A DNA stretch of 15,000 bases from Methylobacterium currus (GCF_003058325.1 NZ_CP028843.1:1-15000); one strand, 5' to 3'; shown: positions 7,347-14,696, counted from the first letter of the stretch. The notes: generated by a model not told the origin, from the letters alone. Translations and numbers: made by a program.

Positions 7347-8564
7347 ATGGTCAAGATCTTGGAGGGGCTGCGCATCGTCGAGGGGTCGGCCTTCGTCGCG
7401 GCTCCCCTGGCCGGCATGACGCTCGCGCAGATGGGCGCGGACGTGATCCGCTTCGATCGCATCCGCGGCGGGCTCGACCATGCGCGCTGGCCGGTGACCG
7501 ACCAGGGCCGCAGCCTGTTCTGGGCCGGGCTGAACAAGGGCAAGCGCAGCCTCGCGGTCGACATGGCGACGCCCCGCGGCCAGGAGGTGGTGACCCGCCT
7601 CATCTGCCAGCCCGGCGAGGGCAACGGCATCTTCCTCACCAACCTGCGCGTGCGCGGCTGGATGGATTACGACGCGCTCCGGAAGCACCGCGAGGACCTG
7701 ATCATGATGTCGGTCACCGGCGACCGCCATGGGGGGCCGCAGGTGGACTACACCGTCAACCCCGCGGTGGGATTTCCCGGCGCCACCGGACCGGAGGGTT
7801 CGTCCGAGCCGGTCGGGCACGTGCTGCCGGCCTGGGACTGCATCACCGGCCAGCAGGCGGCCCTCGGCATCCTGGCGGCCGAACGCCACCGCCGGCTCAC
7901 CGGCCGCGGCCAGGTGGTCGAGCTCGCGCTCAAGGACACGGCGCTGGCGATGCTGGGCAACCTCGGCATCATCGGCGAGGTGACGGTGAACGGCGTCGAT
8001 CGTCCCAAGGTCGGCAATGCGCTCTTCGGCGCCTACGCCCAGGATTTCACCTGCCGCGACGGCGAGCGGGTGATCGTGGTAGCCCTGACACAGCGGCAGT
8101 GGGACAACCTGCAGGCGGCGACCGGCACCAGGGCCGAGATGGACGCGCTCGCCGCGCGGCTGGGCGCCGACCTGCGGCACGAAGGCGAACGCTACCTCCA
8201 CCGGCACAGCATCACGGCGGTGCTGGCCCCTTTCTTCGCGAGCCGGCGGCTGGACGAGTTCGCGGGTGACTTCCAGGCCAGGAGCGTCACCTGGTCCCGC
8301 TATCGCTCCTTCCGTCAGGTCATCGAGGAGGATCCGGACTGCTCGACCGACAACCCGATGTTCTCTCGCGTGGAGCACCCGGGGATCGGCACGTACCTGA
8401 CACCCGGCAACCCCATCGCCTTCTCGGACGTGGAGCGCGTCCCTCCGGCGCGCGCGCCGAGCCTGGGGGAGAACACCGACGAGATCCTGGCCGAGATCGG
8501 CTACAGCAACACGGAGGTGGCACGCCTGCACGACGACGGGGTGGTGGCCGGGCCGCGCCCATGA
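7347..8564 (+). CDS. mct: CaiB/BaiF family III CoA-transferase, likely 2-methylfumaryl-CoA isomerase
   Basis: A 405-aa family III CoA-transferase. The N-terminus VEGSAFVAAPLAGMTLAQMG, then FWAGLNKGKRS, and the late motifs DCSTDNPMF and LHDDGVVAGP strongly resemble mesaconyl-C1-CoA:C4-CoA isomerase (Mct) of the 3-hydroxypropionate bicycle, which moves CoA between carboxyls of one molecule. D164 in LPAWDCITGQ is at the position of the catalytic Asp that forms the acyl-anhydride intermediate. A strong GGGGAGGA ribosome site (7335-7342) sets the start, 4 nt upstream of the ATG. No pathway partners are adjacent. In a methylotroph with an ethylmalonyl-CoA pathway its substrate could arise from mesaconyl-CoA; other 2-methyl-branched acyl-CoAs remain possible. 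Family is sure, exact reaction likely. Confidence 0.88.
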   Translation: MVKILEGLRIVEGSAFVAAPLAGMTLAQMGADVIRFDRIRGGLDHARWPVTDQGRSLFWAGLNKGKRSLAVDMATPRGQEVVTRLICQPGEGNGIFLTNLRVRGWMDYDALRKHREDLIMMSVTGDRHGGPQVDYTVNPAVGFPGATGPEGSSEPVGHVLPAWDCITGQQAALGILAAERHRRLTGRGQVVELALKDTALAMLGNLGIIGEVTVNGVDRPKVGNALFGAYAQDFTCRDGERVIVVALTQRQWDNLQAATGTRAEMDALAARLGADLRHEGERYLHRHSITAVLAPFFASRRLDEFAGDFQARSVTWSRYRSFRQVIEEDPDCSTDNPMFSRVEHPGIGTYLTPGNPIAFSDVERVPPARAPSLGENTDEILAEIGYSNTEVARLHDDGVVAGPRP

Positions 8565-8604
8565 CGATCACGACCATGACGATCACGACCATGACGGCCG
8601 CGAC
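8561..8604. repeat. 15-bp tandem repeat at the end of mct
   Basis: ATGACGATCACGACC occurs twice perfectly (8561-8575, 8576-8590) with a partial third copy from 8591. It begins on the last bases of mct. In the + frame starting at 8560 the unit reads HDDHD, giving a His/Asp-rich string that continues open to a stop at 8686-8688 but has no start codon of its own. Confidence 0.7.
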
Positions 8605-8660
8605 GTCCTCTGGCTGCGGAAGGCCGTCGCGGGTGACCACGCACCGCTTGCGCCGGAGGT

Positions 8661-8693
8661 GACCGGGGTCCGGTCCCGATCAGCGTGATCGGG
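8661..8693. terminator. Double hairpin between convergent genes
   Basis: Two adjoining perfect inverted repeats: GACCGG/CCGGTC (8661-8675, 3-nt loop) and CCCGATCA/TGATCGGG (8675-8693, 8-bp stem, 3-nt loop). They sit between mct (+) and the small - strand gene, where a bidirectional terminator would be expected. No T-run follows on either strand, so Rho-independent activity is uncertain. Nothing else was recognised in the 222-nt convergent gap apart from the 15-bp repeat and the hairpin at 8756-8777. Confidence 0.45.
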
Positions 8694-8755
8694 CGACGGG
8701 CTGAAGACAGTCGGGAGCCGCCGCCTTACGGAGTCAGGCCGATCGGGGGCAGAGG

Positions 8756-8777
8756 TCTTCTCCCGATGGGGAGAGGA
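8756..8777 (-). terminator. Hairpin just downstream of the small rlmE-coupled gene
   Basis: TCTTCTCCC (8756-8764) and GGGAGAGGA (8769-8777) form a 9-bp stem with one G-U pair and a 4-nt loop, 9 nt beyond the stop of the - strand gene. The location suggests the 3' end of the ppx-rlmE transcript; no U-tract is present. Confidence 0.4.
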
Positions 8778-8786
8778 GATGCGCGC

Positions 8787-9104
8787 TTACCTCGAAGTCG
8801 CCGGGTTGGCCCGATCGACACCGTCGGCCATTCCCTGTCGCATCCGAAAATCCCGCAGGGTCGCGCCCAGGCGCTCTCGAAGCGCCGCCTCGGATAAGGG
8901 CCCCGCGACGACGAGGCTCGCGACCACCTCCGGATGCTTGAGCCGCTGACGCGGCGTGCGGGCATGATTGGCGACCCGCAGCTGCCCGGCGGCTGCGGGC
9001 AGGCCGAAGTAAAAGCTTTCGCCGCGGGTGCCGCGGCCGACCTCGACGAACCCTTCCGCCAGGAGGAGCGCCCGGGCCCGGGCGAGCGCCGCCGCCGGCG
9101 TCAC
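8787..9104 (-). CDS. Small conserved-looking protein, function unknown, coupled to rlmE
   Basis: A 105-aa protein I do not recognise by name. It starts with GTG at 9104, overlapping the rlmE stop as GTGA, a translational-coupling arrangement that supports both the start and the reality of the gene. It reads as a compact soluble protein: an N-terminal helix [16 protein letters not shown], a strand-turn-strand [11 protein letters not shown] and [14 protein letters not shown], then [13 protein letters not shown] and a C-terminal helix ending [13 protein letters not shown]. There is no signal peptide or membrane segment. The basic [12 protein letters not shown] stretch could contact nucleic acid, but that is speculation. 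It ends 9 nt before a strong hairpin. Confidence 0.7.
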   Translation of the reverse strand: MTPAAALARARALLLAEGFVEVGRGTRGESFYFGLPAAAGQLRVANHARTPRQRLKHPEVVASLVVAGPLSEAALRERLGATLRDFRMRQGMADGVDRANPATSR

Positions 9105-9871
9105 GGCCGCCAGCCCGCCTCGTCCTCCTCATCACCGTCATCGCTCTCGCGATACGGGCCATCCGTCGCTTCGGCCCCGCGATAGCCCGTCGCCAGCACG
9201 TAGAGCTCGCTCGAATCCGCCCGGCTCGCCGCCGGCTTGACGTGGCGCACGGCGGAAAAGTCGCGCTTCAGGTCGGTGAGCAGGCCGGCCTCGGTGCCGC
9301 CCTGCAGCACCTTGGCGAGATAGGTGCCGCCCGGCGCCAGGATCTCGCGGGCGAAGGCGAGGGCCGTCTCGGCGAGCCCCATGATGCGCAGGTGGTCGGT
9401 CTTCCTGTGGCCGGTGGCGTTGGCGGCCATGTCCGACATCACGACATCCGCCGGCCCGCCCAGCATCTCGGTCAGGAGACCGGGCGCGGTCGGATCGAGG
9501 AAGTCGAGGGTGACGAAGTCGACGCCCGGCATCGGCTCGATCTCGAGCAGGTCGATGCCGACCACCCGGCCCCGGGGCGAGGCTGCGCCCGGATGGCTGC
9601 CGACCTTGGCAGCGGCCACCTGAGACCAGCCGCCGGGGGCAGCGCCGAGATCGACCACCCGCTGGCCCGGCCGCAGCAGCCGGAAGCGGTCGTCGATCTC
9701 CATGAGCTTGAAGGCGGCCCGGGAGCGGTAGCCCTCGCGCTTGGCGCGGGCCACGTAGGGGTCGTTGAGCTGGCGTTCCAGCCAGATCTTGGAGGAGACC
9801 GTGCGCCCGCGCGCGGTCTTCACCCGCTGCTTCAGGTCGCCCCGGACGCCGCCGCCGCGACGATCGCTCAT
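9101..9871 (-). CDS. rlmE: 23S rRNA (uridine-2'-O)-methyltransferase RlmE (FtsJ/RrmJ)
   Basis: RlmE methylates the 2'-O of a conserved A-loop uridine (U2552 in E. coli) in 23S rRNA during late 50S assembly. The 256-aa protein has the SAM-binding motif [11 protein letters not shown] at 74-84 and the catalytic K-D-K-E tetrad at K55 (RAAFKL), D147 (VMSDMAAN), K187 (YLAKVLQ) and E222 (SSELYV). The ATG at 9871 gives [18 protein letters not shown], typical of alphaproteobacterial RlmE. The frame stays open far upstream through the repeat array and ppx, but that part is not protein-like. Compared with the 209-aa E. coli enzyme it has an N-terminal basic extension and an acidic C-terminal tail. It lies downstream of ppx, separated by the 28-bp hairpin array, and overlaps the next small gene by 4 nt. 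Confidence 0.96.
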   Translation of the reverse strand: MSDRRGGGVRGDLKQRVKTARGRTVSSKIWLERQLNDPYVARAKREGYRSRAAFKLMEIDDRFRLLRPGQRVVDLGAAPGGWSQVAAAKVGSHPGAASPRGRVVGIDLLEIEPMPGVDFVTLDFLDPTAPGLLTEMLGGPADVVMSDMAANATGHRKTDHLRIMGLAETALAFAREILAPGGTYLAKVLQGGTEAGLLTDLKRDFSAVRHVKPAASRADSSELYVLATGYRGAEATDGPYRESDDGDEEDEAGWRP

Positions 9872-9928
9872 ATGCCTTGACCTTCGATGATCGAAAAACC
9901 GTTCAAGGCAGATGACGCCCCGGGCATG

Positions 9929-10110
9929 CGGGCGCAAGCCCGCTTCTTGAAGACACCGGGCGCAAGCCCGCTTCTTGAAGACACCGGGCGCGAGCCCGCT
10001 TCTTGAAGACACCGGGCGCGAGCCCGATTCTTGAGCGCACCGCGCAAGCCCGGCTCTTGCACAGCTCTCTCGCGCAAGCCTGCCGCTCGAGGCCTCCCGC
10101 GCGCAAGCCC
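9929..10110. repeat. Tandem array of 28-bp hairpin modules
   Basis: Three perfect-length, nearly identical 28-bp units (9929-9956, 9957-9984, 9985-10012) and a diverged fourth (10013-10040) are followed by decayed copies; the GCRAGCC core recurs at 9934, 9962, 9990, 10018, 10044, 10074 and 10103. Each good unit contains CGGGC and GCCCG around GCAA or GCGA, both GNRA tetraloops in + strand RNA. GAAG and CTTC flank the stem and can add four pairs across an ACAC bulge; TT links modules. The unit is not a multiple of three and is not coding. The array fills most of the ppx-rlmE gap (9872-10122). In - strand RNA, the direction of both flanking genes, the loops are UUGC or UCGC. Confidence 0.9.
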
Positions 10111-10122
10111 GGAGACCGGATC

Positions 10123-11232
10123 TCAACCCGGCCGCACGCCCCGGCGCCAGACCCCATCCTCGCGCATCATGTTCATGAGCAGGCCCTCGCGCAGGCCGCG
10201 ATCGGCGATGCGCAGGCGCTCGGACGGGAAGGCGCGGCGGATCGCCTCCAGGATGGCGCAGCCGGCGAGCACCAGGTCGGCCCGGTCGCGGCCGATGCAG
10301 GGGTTCTGCGCCCGGTCCGACAGCCGCGTGGCGAGCAGGCCGTCGATGGCGTCGGTGACCTCGCGGTCGCGCATCCACAGCCCGTCGATCCGCCGCCGGT
10401 CGTAGCGCGGCAGGCGCAGATGGGTGGCGGCGAGCGTCGTCACCGTGCCGGAGGTGCCGAGCAGGTGGAAGTTCGGCGCGTGGGCCGCCGCGCCCGCGAT
10501 CAGCGCGAACTTGGTCAGGCGGTCCGCGACCTCCTCGACCATGCCCTCGAAGACCGGGCGGGTCACGTCGGCCCCGCCATAGCGCTCGGCCAGGGTGACG
10601 ACCCCCACGGGGAGCGAATCCCAGGCGCGGATGCGCAAGGTCGGGTCGGCGCTGCGGGCGAGCGCGGCGCTGCCGTCGAGCCAGACGATCTCGGTCGAGC
10701 CGCCGCCGATGTCGAAGATCACCACCGATTCGGCATGCCGGTCGGCGAGCGCCGCGCAGCCGGTGACCGCCAGATAGGCCTCGGTGCGCCGGTCCACCAC
10801 CTCGAGGTCGAGGCCGACCTCGCGGTGCACCCGGTCGACGAAGGCCGGGCCGTTCACCGCGAGCCGGCAGGCCGCGGTGGCGATCGACTTCGCCCGCACC
10901 ACCCCGCGGGACCGCATCTTGCCGAGGCAGACGGCCAGGGCGTCGACCGTGCGCTCGATCGCGTCGTCGCTCAAGCGGTCGGTGCTGCCCAAGCCTTCTC
11001 CGAGGCGCACGATGCGCGAGAAGGCGTCGATCACCCGGAACCCGTAGGGCGCCGGCTCGGCGATCAGGAGCCGGCAATTGTTGGTGCCGAGGTCGAGCGC
11101 CGCATAGGCGCGCCGCTCCGCCCGGCGTGAAACATCATCCCCCGCCGGGCGGGGCGGGGGCGCGGTCGCGCGCGCTGTCTCGGCGTACTCCGCGGCGCGC
11201 GCCGGCACGGAGACGACCGTCTCATCCCTCAT
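10123..11232 (-). CDS. ppx: Ppx/GppA family phosphatase (exopolyphosphatase or pppGpp phosphohydrolase)
   Basis: A 369-aa member of the ASKHA-fold Ppx/GppA family, which releases phosphate from polyphosphate or from the alarmone pppGpp; sequence alone does not separate the two. Nucleotide/phosphate-binding motifs are visible: phosphate-1 [12 protein letters not shown] at 45-56, phosphate-2 [13 protein letters not shown] from residue 173, and the later [13 protein letters not shown] loop. It has only the catalytic core, without the C-terminal HD-like domain of long E. coli Ppx. About 40 residues before the first motif are Ala/Arg/Pro-rich and poorly conserved, so the start is less certain; no better in-frame start was found. 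It lies upstream of rlmE on the same strand, a pairing seen in other alphaproteobacteria (recalled, not checked). Confidence 0.92.
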   Translation of the reverse strand: MRDETVVSVPARAAEYAETARATAPPPRPAGDDVSRRAERRAYAALDLGTNNCRLLIAEPAPYGFRVIDAFSRIVRLGEGLGSTDRLSDDAIERTVDALAVCLGKMRSRGVVRAKSIATAACRLAVNGPAFVDRVHREVGLDLEVVDRRTEAYLAVTGCAALADRHAESVVIFDIGGGSTEIVWLDGSAALARSADPTLRIRAWDSLPVGVVTLAERYGGADVTRPVFEGMVEEVADRLTKFALIAGAAAHAPNFHLLGTSGTVTTLAATHLRLPRYDRRRIDGLWMRDREVTDAIDGLLATRLSDRAQNPCIGRDRADLVLAGCAILEAIRRAFPSERLRIADRGLREGLLMNMMREDGVWRRGVRPG

Positions 11233-11260
11233 CGGCTGGGCCGATATCCTTCACATCCGC

Positions 11261-11294
11261 GCCCTTGCGGGCCGAAAAGTCCATCACATGATGG
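11261..11294. promoter_or_regulatory. Dyads upstream of ppx
   Basis: CCATCA (11281-11286) and TGATGG (11289-11294) form a 14-bp dyad about 50 bp upstream of the ppx start, a possible regulator site. Next to it, GCCC and GGGC (11261-11272) enclose TTGC, which on the - strand reads as a stem with a GCAA loop, the loop type found in the hairpin array. No clear -35/-10 pair was identified. Confidence 0.25.
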
Positions 11295-11340
11295 GGAGCT
11301 TACGTGGCTCCGGGCGGAACGCAAAGCAGCGATCGTGCCG

Positions 11341-11365
11341 CGTCGGCCGCCATCTCGCGGCGACG
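11341..11365 (-). terminator. Bulged hairpin downstream of the ABC transporter operon
   Basis: CGTCG plus CCGC (11341-11350, one G bulged) pairs with GCGG plus CGACG (11357-11365) around a 6-nt loop: nine base pairs, 27 nt after the ATPase stop. It separates the transporter operon from ppx on the same strand. A short TTT occurs about 19 nt beyond it on the - strand, not a proper U-tract. Confidence 0.4.
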
Positions 11366-11392
11366 ATCCGGACAGAGGGCGATGAACGGCGG

Positions 11393-12238
11393 TCAATCGA
11401 CCGCCGAGCCGTGCAGTTCGGCCTGGGTGAAGCGCTGCTGCTCCTCCATCACCAGCCCGGCGAGCTCGCGCTTCAGCGCGTTGAACTCGGCCGACGCCGT
11501 GTCGCGAGGCCGGGCGAGCGGCACGATCAGGTCGCGCTTCATCCGGCCCGGGCGATAGGTGAGCACGACGATGCGGTCGGCGAGATAGATCGCCTCCTCG
11601 ATCGAGTGGGTCACGAACACGATCGTCTTGCGATACTCGGCCCAGATCCGCAGCAGCTCGTCCTGGAGCGTGCGCCGGGTCAGCGCGTCGAGGGCGCCGA
11701 ACGGTTCGTCCATCAGCATCACCGGCGGGTCGAGGGCCAGGATGCGGGCGATGGCGACGCGCTGGCGCATGCCGCCGGACAATTCCTTGGGGAAGCGGCC
11801 GAGGAAGTCCGACAGGCCGAGTGTCGCGGCGATGCGGGCGACGACCGCGTCGGCCTCAGGCCGCGCCATACCCTTGATGTCGAGGCCGAAGCGGATGTTC
11901 TGCTCCACCGTCATCCAGGGAAACAGGGCGTATTCCTGAAAGACCATGCCCCGGTCGGGCCCTGGATCGACGACCGGGCGCCCGTTCATGCGGATCTCGC
12001 CCCGGCTGAGGGGCGAGAATCCCGCGATGGCGTTGAGCAGGGTGGACTTGCCACAGCCCGACGGCCCGAGCAGGCAGACGAACTGCCCGCTCGGGATCGA
12101 AACCGTGACATCCTCCAGCGCCACCACGGCGCCCTCGCCGGTGCCGAACACTTTCGAGGCGCGGTCGATCGCGATCTCGGCGGCGCCCGGCGCGGCGGCA
12201 GCGGGCTCGGGCTTGCGGAGCGTTGCGGTCGCGGTCAT
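11393..12238 (-). CDS. ABC transporter ATP-binding protein (nitrate/sulfonate/taurine class)
   Basis: The cytoplasmic ATPase of an importer. The 281-aa protein has Walker A GPSGCGKST at 58-66, the Q-loop Q101, signature LSGGM at 153-157, Walker B LMDEP with D177-E178, the D-loop GALD and H-loop H211 (VTHSIEEA). The QEYALFPWMTVEQN segment after the Q-loop and the RP(G)RM region near the C-terminus are typical of the TauB/SsuB/NrtD group. The first 20 residues are Ala/Pro-rich and precede the fold. It is last in a three-gene operon, starting 4 nt after the permease stop. Substrate cannot be deduced from the ATPase. Confidence 0.95.
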   Translation of the reverse strand: MTATATLRKPEPAAAAPGAAEIAIDRASKVFGTGEGAVVALEDVTVSIPSGQFVCLLGPSGCGKSTLLNAIAGFSPLSRGEIRMNGRPVVDPGPDRGMVFQEYALFPWMTVEQNIRFGLDIKGMARPEADAVVARIAATLGLSDFLGRFPKELSGGMRQRVAIARILALDPPVMLMDEPFGALDALTRRTLQDELLRIWAEYRKTIVFVTHSIEEAIYLADRIVVLTYRPGRMKRDLIVPLARPRDTASAEFNALKRELAGLVMEEQQRFTQAELHGSAVD

Positions 12239-12242
12239 GAGG

Positions 12243-13055
12243 TCAGCGCTCCAGGCCGCGGTGCCAGCGCAGCAGATGGTCGTTGAGGCGCGACATCGCG
12301 CCGTCGATCACGAGGCCGAGGATGCCGATCGTCAGCATGCCGCCGATGATCTTGTCCGACCACATGTATTCGCGCGCCTCCAGGATCCGGTAGCCGAGCC
12401 CGTCCGAGACCGCGATCATCTCGGCGACGATCACCACGATGAAGGCGGTGCCGATGCCGATGCGCATCCCGGCGAGCACGAAGGGGCTCGCCGCCGGCAG
12501 GATCACCCGCCGGAACATCGTCCAGGAACTCGCACCGAGGTTGCGCGCCGCGCGCACGTAGATCGAATCGACCTGGCGCACCCCCGCCACCGTGTTGACG
12601 AGGACCGGGAAGAAGGTGCCGAGGGCGATCAGGAACAGGGCCGGCGGGTTGCCGAGGCCGAACCACACGATGGCGAGCGGGATATAGGCGATCGGCGGGA
12701 TCGGCCGCAGGATCTGCAGCAAGGGATTGACGAGGCCGTAGAGCCGGTCGCTCGTTCCCATCAGCAGGCCGACCGGGAGCGCCAGGCCGACCCCTATCGC
12801 GAAGCCGGCTATCACCCGGCCGAGGCTCGCCACCGCGTCGTGCGGCAGCTCGCCCGAGACGAGCCAGGCGGCGTAGCTCTGCGTCTCCGGGTCATAGGGC
12901 AGGGCCGGGACGAGGCTGGCGAACCAGCGCGACGCCACCGCGCTCGGCGGCGGCAGCACCACGGCGGAGAACAGGCCGGCCCGGCTGGCGAGCTCCCACA
13001 GGATCAGGAGCCCGACCGGCAGGAGCGCGCCGCGGAAGGCGGAGAGGCGGGTCAC
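12243..13055 (-). CDS. ABC transporter permease (SsuC/TauC type)
   Basis: A 270-aa integral membrane protein with about six hydrophobic segments (for example LLPVGLLILWELA near the N-terminus, VIAGFAIGVGLALPVGLLMG, PALFLIALGTFFPVLVNTVAG and TAFIVVIVAEMIAV). The cytoplasmic EAA loop that contacts the ATPase is seen as AARNLGASSWTMFRRVILP, with the conserved Gly. The start is GTG at 13055, 9 nt after the stop of the binding-protein gene. An insert between the first and second segments (PYDPETQSYAAW) is common in relatives that transport aromatic or sulfonated compounds, but the substrate is not determined. Confidence 0.94.
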   Translation of the reverse strand: MTRLSAFRGALLPVGLLILWELASRAGLFSAVVLPPPSAVASRWFASLVPALPYDPETQSYAAWLVSGELPHDAVASLGRVIAGFAIGVGLALPVGLLMGTSDRLYGLVNPLLQILRPIPPIAYIPLAIVWFGLGNPPALFLIALGTFFPVLVNTVAGVRQVDSIYVRAARNLGASSWTMFRRVILPAASPFVLAGMRIGIGTAFIVVIVAEMIAVSDGLGYRILEAREYMWSDKIIGGMLTIGILGLVIDGAMSRLNDHLLRWHRGLER

Positions 13056-13064
13056 GGCGAAGGC

Positions 13065-14069
13065 TCAGTTCGTCTTCGTGTTCGGCTTGGCATCGCTCTT
13101 GGCGCCGAGCTCGGCCTTCGCCTTCTCGAGCAGGTCGAGCTTGACCCACTCGGCGTCGCTCTTCGGCGGGTTGACCATCTTGCCGAGCCCGTACTTGTGC
13201 ATCAGGTCGGCCGTGACCTGCATATGGCCGGCCGGCATGTCGTAGGTGTAATCCGCGTTCTCCATCGAATCGCGAAAGTCCTTGCTGCTGAGCTGGCCCT
13301 TGAAGACCTGCTCGCGTACGTACTTTTCGGCGAGATCCGGCTTCTCGATGAAGGTCTTGGTCGCCTCGACGAACAGCTTCAGCACACGGGCGGCGACCTC
13401 GGGCTTCTCGGTGTACATCTTCTCGGTCATGACGAGCGGACGATAGGGCACGCCGACCGGCGTGTCGTAGGGCTTCACGATCTCGTAGCCCCAGCCGTTG
13501 GAAATGGCTTGCGTCGATTGCGGCTCGCTCTGGCAGATCACGTCGACGTATTTCTGGGCCAGGGCCTGGTTCAGGTCGGCGTAGTTGTTGAAATAGACGA
13601 GCTGCACGTCCTTGCCCGGGCGCTCGGACCAGGTCAGGCCGTTCTTCTCCAGTTCGGCCAGCAGCATCAGGTCCTGGGTTCCGCCGCGGACCACCGCGAC
13701 CTTCTTGCCCTTCACGTCGGCCAGGGTCTTGGCGCCGAGATCGGGCCGACCGAGGATGCGCACGCCGCCATTGGCGAAGCCCGCCACCACCAGGAGCTTC
13801 ACGCCGTTGCCGCGGGCCGCCACCGCACCGTCGGCGCCGGACGCCGCGATGTCGATCTGGTCGACGGCCATCGCCGGATAGATGTCGGCACCCTTGGCGA
13901 ACTGCTTCTCGTCGATCTTGAGATTATATTTCGCGGCGATCTCCTTCATGTAGGAGATCGCGCCGTAATGGGCGAATTTCAGGTTGCCGAGACGCACGAC
14001 GTCCTGGGCGGCGGCCGGGCCGGAGATGGCCGCCAGAACGGCGGCGATTGCGGCGAGGCGCGTGAGCAT
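13065..14069 (-). CDS. ABC transporter substrate-binding protein (SsuA/NMT1-like)
   Basis: A 334-aa periplasmic binding protein. A Sec signal peptide is visible: MLTRLAAIAAVLAAISGPAAA with probable cleavage after A21, before QDVVRLGN. No lipobox Cys is present, so it should be soluble in the periplasm. The mature part has the two-lobe pattern of the SsuA/TauA/NMT1-like family, with LADVKGKKVAVVRGGTQDLM at the start of the inter-lobe region and a Lys-rich tail. It heads the operon, with a GGGAGAG ribosome site 4-10 nt upstream of the ATG. Candidate ligands include sulfonates, nitrate, aromatic acids and thiamine-precursor-like compounds; I cannot choose among them. Confidence 0.92.
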   Translation of the reverse strand: MLTRLAAIAAVLAAISGPAAAQDVVRLGNLKFAHYGAISYMKEIAAKYNLKIDEKQFAKGADIYPAMAVDQIDIAASGADGAVAARGNGVKLLVVAGFANGGVRILGRPDLGAKTLADVKGKKVAVVRGGTQDLMLLAELEKNGLTWSERPGKDVQLVYFNNYADLNQALAQKYVDVICQSEPQSTQAISNGWGYEIVKPYDTPVGVPYRPLVMTEKMYTEKPEVAARVLKLFVEATKTFIEKPDLAEKYVREQVFKGQLSSKDFRDSMENADYTYDMPAGHMQVTADLMHKYGLGKMVNPPKSDAEWVKLDLLEKAKAELGAKSDAKPNTKTN

Positions 14070-14138
14070 GCTTCTCTCCCTGTTCCTCCGGACGGCCGAA
14101 GCGCCCGGTTTGGAACGGGATACTGGACAAAGGTCCGG

Positions 14139-14153
14139 CCGGCCGAAAGCCGG
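14139..14153. other. Small hairpin between response regulator and ABC operon
   Basis: CCGGC (14139-14143) and GCCGG (14149-14153) around a CGAAA loop in the 147-nt gap. It may help separate the two - strand units or lie in the leader of the binding-protein gene; no U-tract and no clear promoter were found nearby. Confidence 0.2.
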
Positions 14154-14216
14154 ATTACCGTTTGAGAGATAAGACTTTAGACTCGCGGATGAAATCGCGG
14201 CGTCCCGCCGGCAGCG

Positions 14217-14696
14217 TCAGAGCATGCCCTTGACGGCGGCCGCGGCGGCGAGGCGCGGCTGCGGCCGCAGCAGGCTCTTGACCTGCGAGAACGGCCGCGG
14301 CCGGTTGATCACCTCGTCGAGACGGGACCACAGGGTCTTGGGCGAGAACGGCTTGGCGATGATCTCGTTGACGCCGAGATTGATCGCCCGGTCGACGACG
14401 TTCCGGCGCGGCTGGGCCAGCATCAGGATGATCGGCACGGTCGGGGCGGGCGAGGTCAAGGGGGTGCGCGCGAGTCGGATGAACTCCTCGCCCGAGAGGA
14501 TCGCCAGGTCCCAGTCGAGAACGACGAGATCGGGCTTGCTCTCGGCGAGCACGCCGAGCGCCTCCGCACCGTCGGGCGCCTCGAGCAGGCGCTTGATGCC
14601 GACCCGCATCAGCATGTCGCGCACGATGCGGCGGATATAGAGGCTCTCGTCGACCACGAGGGCCGAGAGGTCCGGGAAGGTCGGGGTAGCGATCAT
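14217..14696 (-). CDS. Single-domain response regulator (CheY-like receiver)
   Basis: A 159-aa protein made almost entirely of one receiver domain, without DNA-binding or enzymatic output. The acidic pair D16-E17 (LVVDES), phospho-acceptor D61 (VVLDWDL) and the conserved K115 (IIAKPF) are present. The switch Thr/Ser normally at the end of beta-4 is replaced by Leu (L93 in IILMLAQ), so signalling through the usual T-loop movement may be altered. About 35 residues after the receiver are Pro/Arg/Ala-rich. No histidine kinase is adjacent, so it is an orphan regulator. Upstream, divergent from the AlaX gene, is a TTAACCAT element. Confidence 0.93.
   Translation of the reverse strand: MIATPTFPDLSALVVDESLYIRRIVRDMLMRVGIKRLLEAPDGAEALGVLAESKPDLVVLDWDLAILSGEEFIRLARTPLTSPAPTVPIILMLAQPRRNVVDRAINLGVNEIIAKPFSPKTLWSRLDEVINRPRPFSQVKSLLRPQPRLAAAAAVKGML

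Noticed and set aside
5150..7642. 830-codon open frame on the - strand opposite recQ
   Set aside because: It is antisense to recQ, is rich in Arg/Ala/Gly/His with no domain pattern, and results from GC-rich third positions in recQ. The same applies to the long antisense frames at 1313-2833, 3137-4685, 7260-8531 and 11946-14165.
8561..8662. 33-codon ORF starting on the mct stop (ATGA overlap), MTITT repeats
   Set aside because: Low-complexity translation of the 15-bp repeat with no ribosome site beyond mct and no recognisable product; described as a repeat instead.
8934..9240. Short + strand frames opposite rlmE and the small coupled gene
   Set aside because: Arg/Ser/Pro-rich shadow translations without ribosome sites, antisense to better-supported genes.
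9929..10040. CRISPR array
   Set aside because: Units of 28 bp are directly tandem with no unique spacers, copies decay progressively and no cas genes are present.
9101..11077. A 658-codon - strand frame that would make RlmE a large fusion protein
   Set aside because: Only the part from the ATG at 9871 is RlmE-like. The upstream part is an out-of-frame reading of ppx and the 28-bp array, and RlmE length fits the 9871 start.
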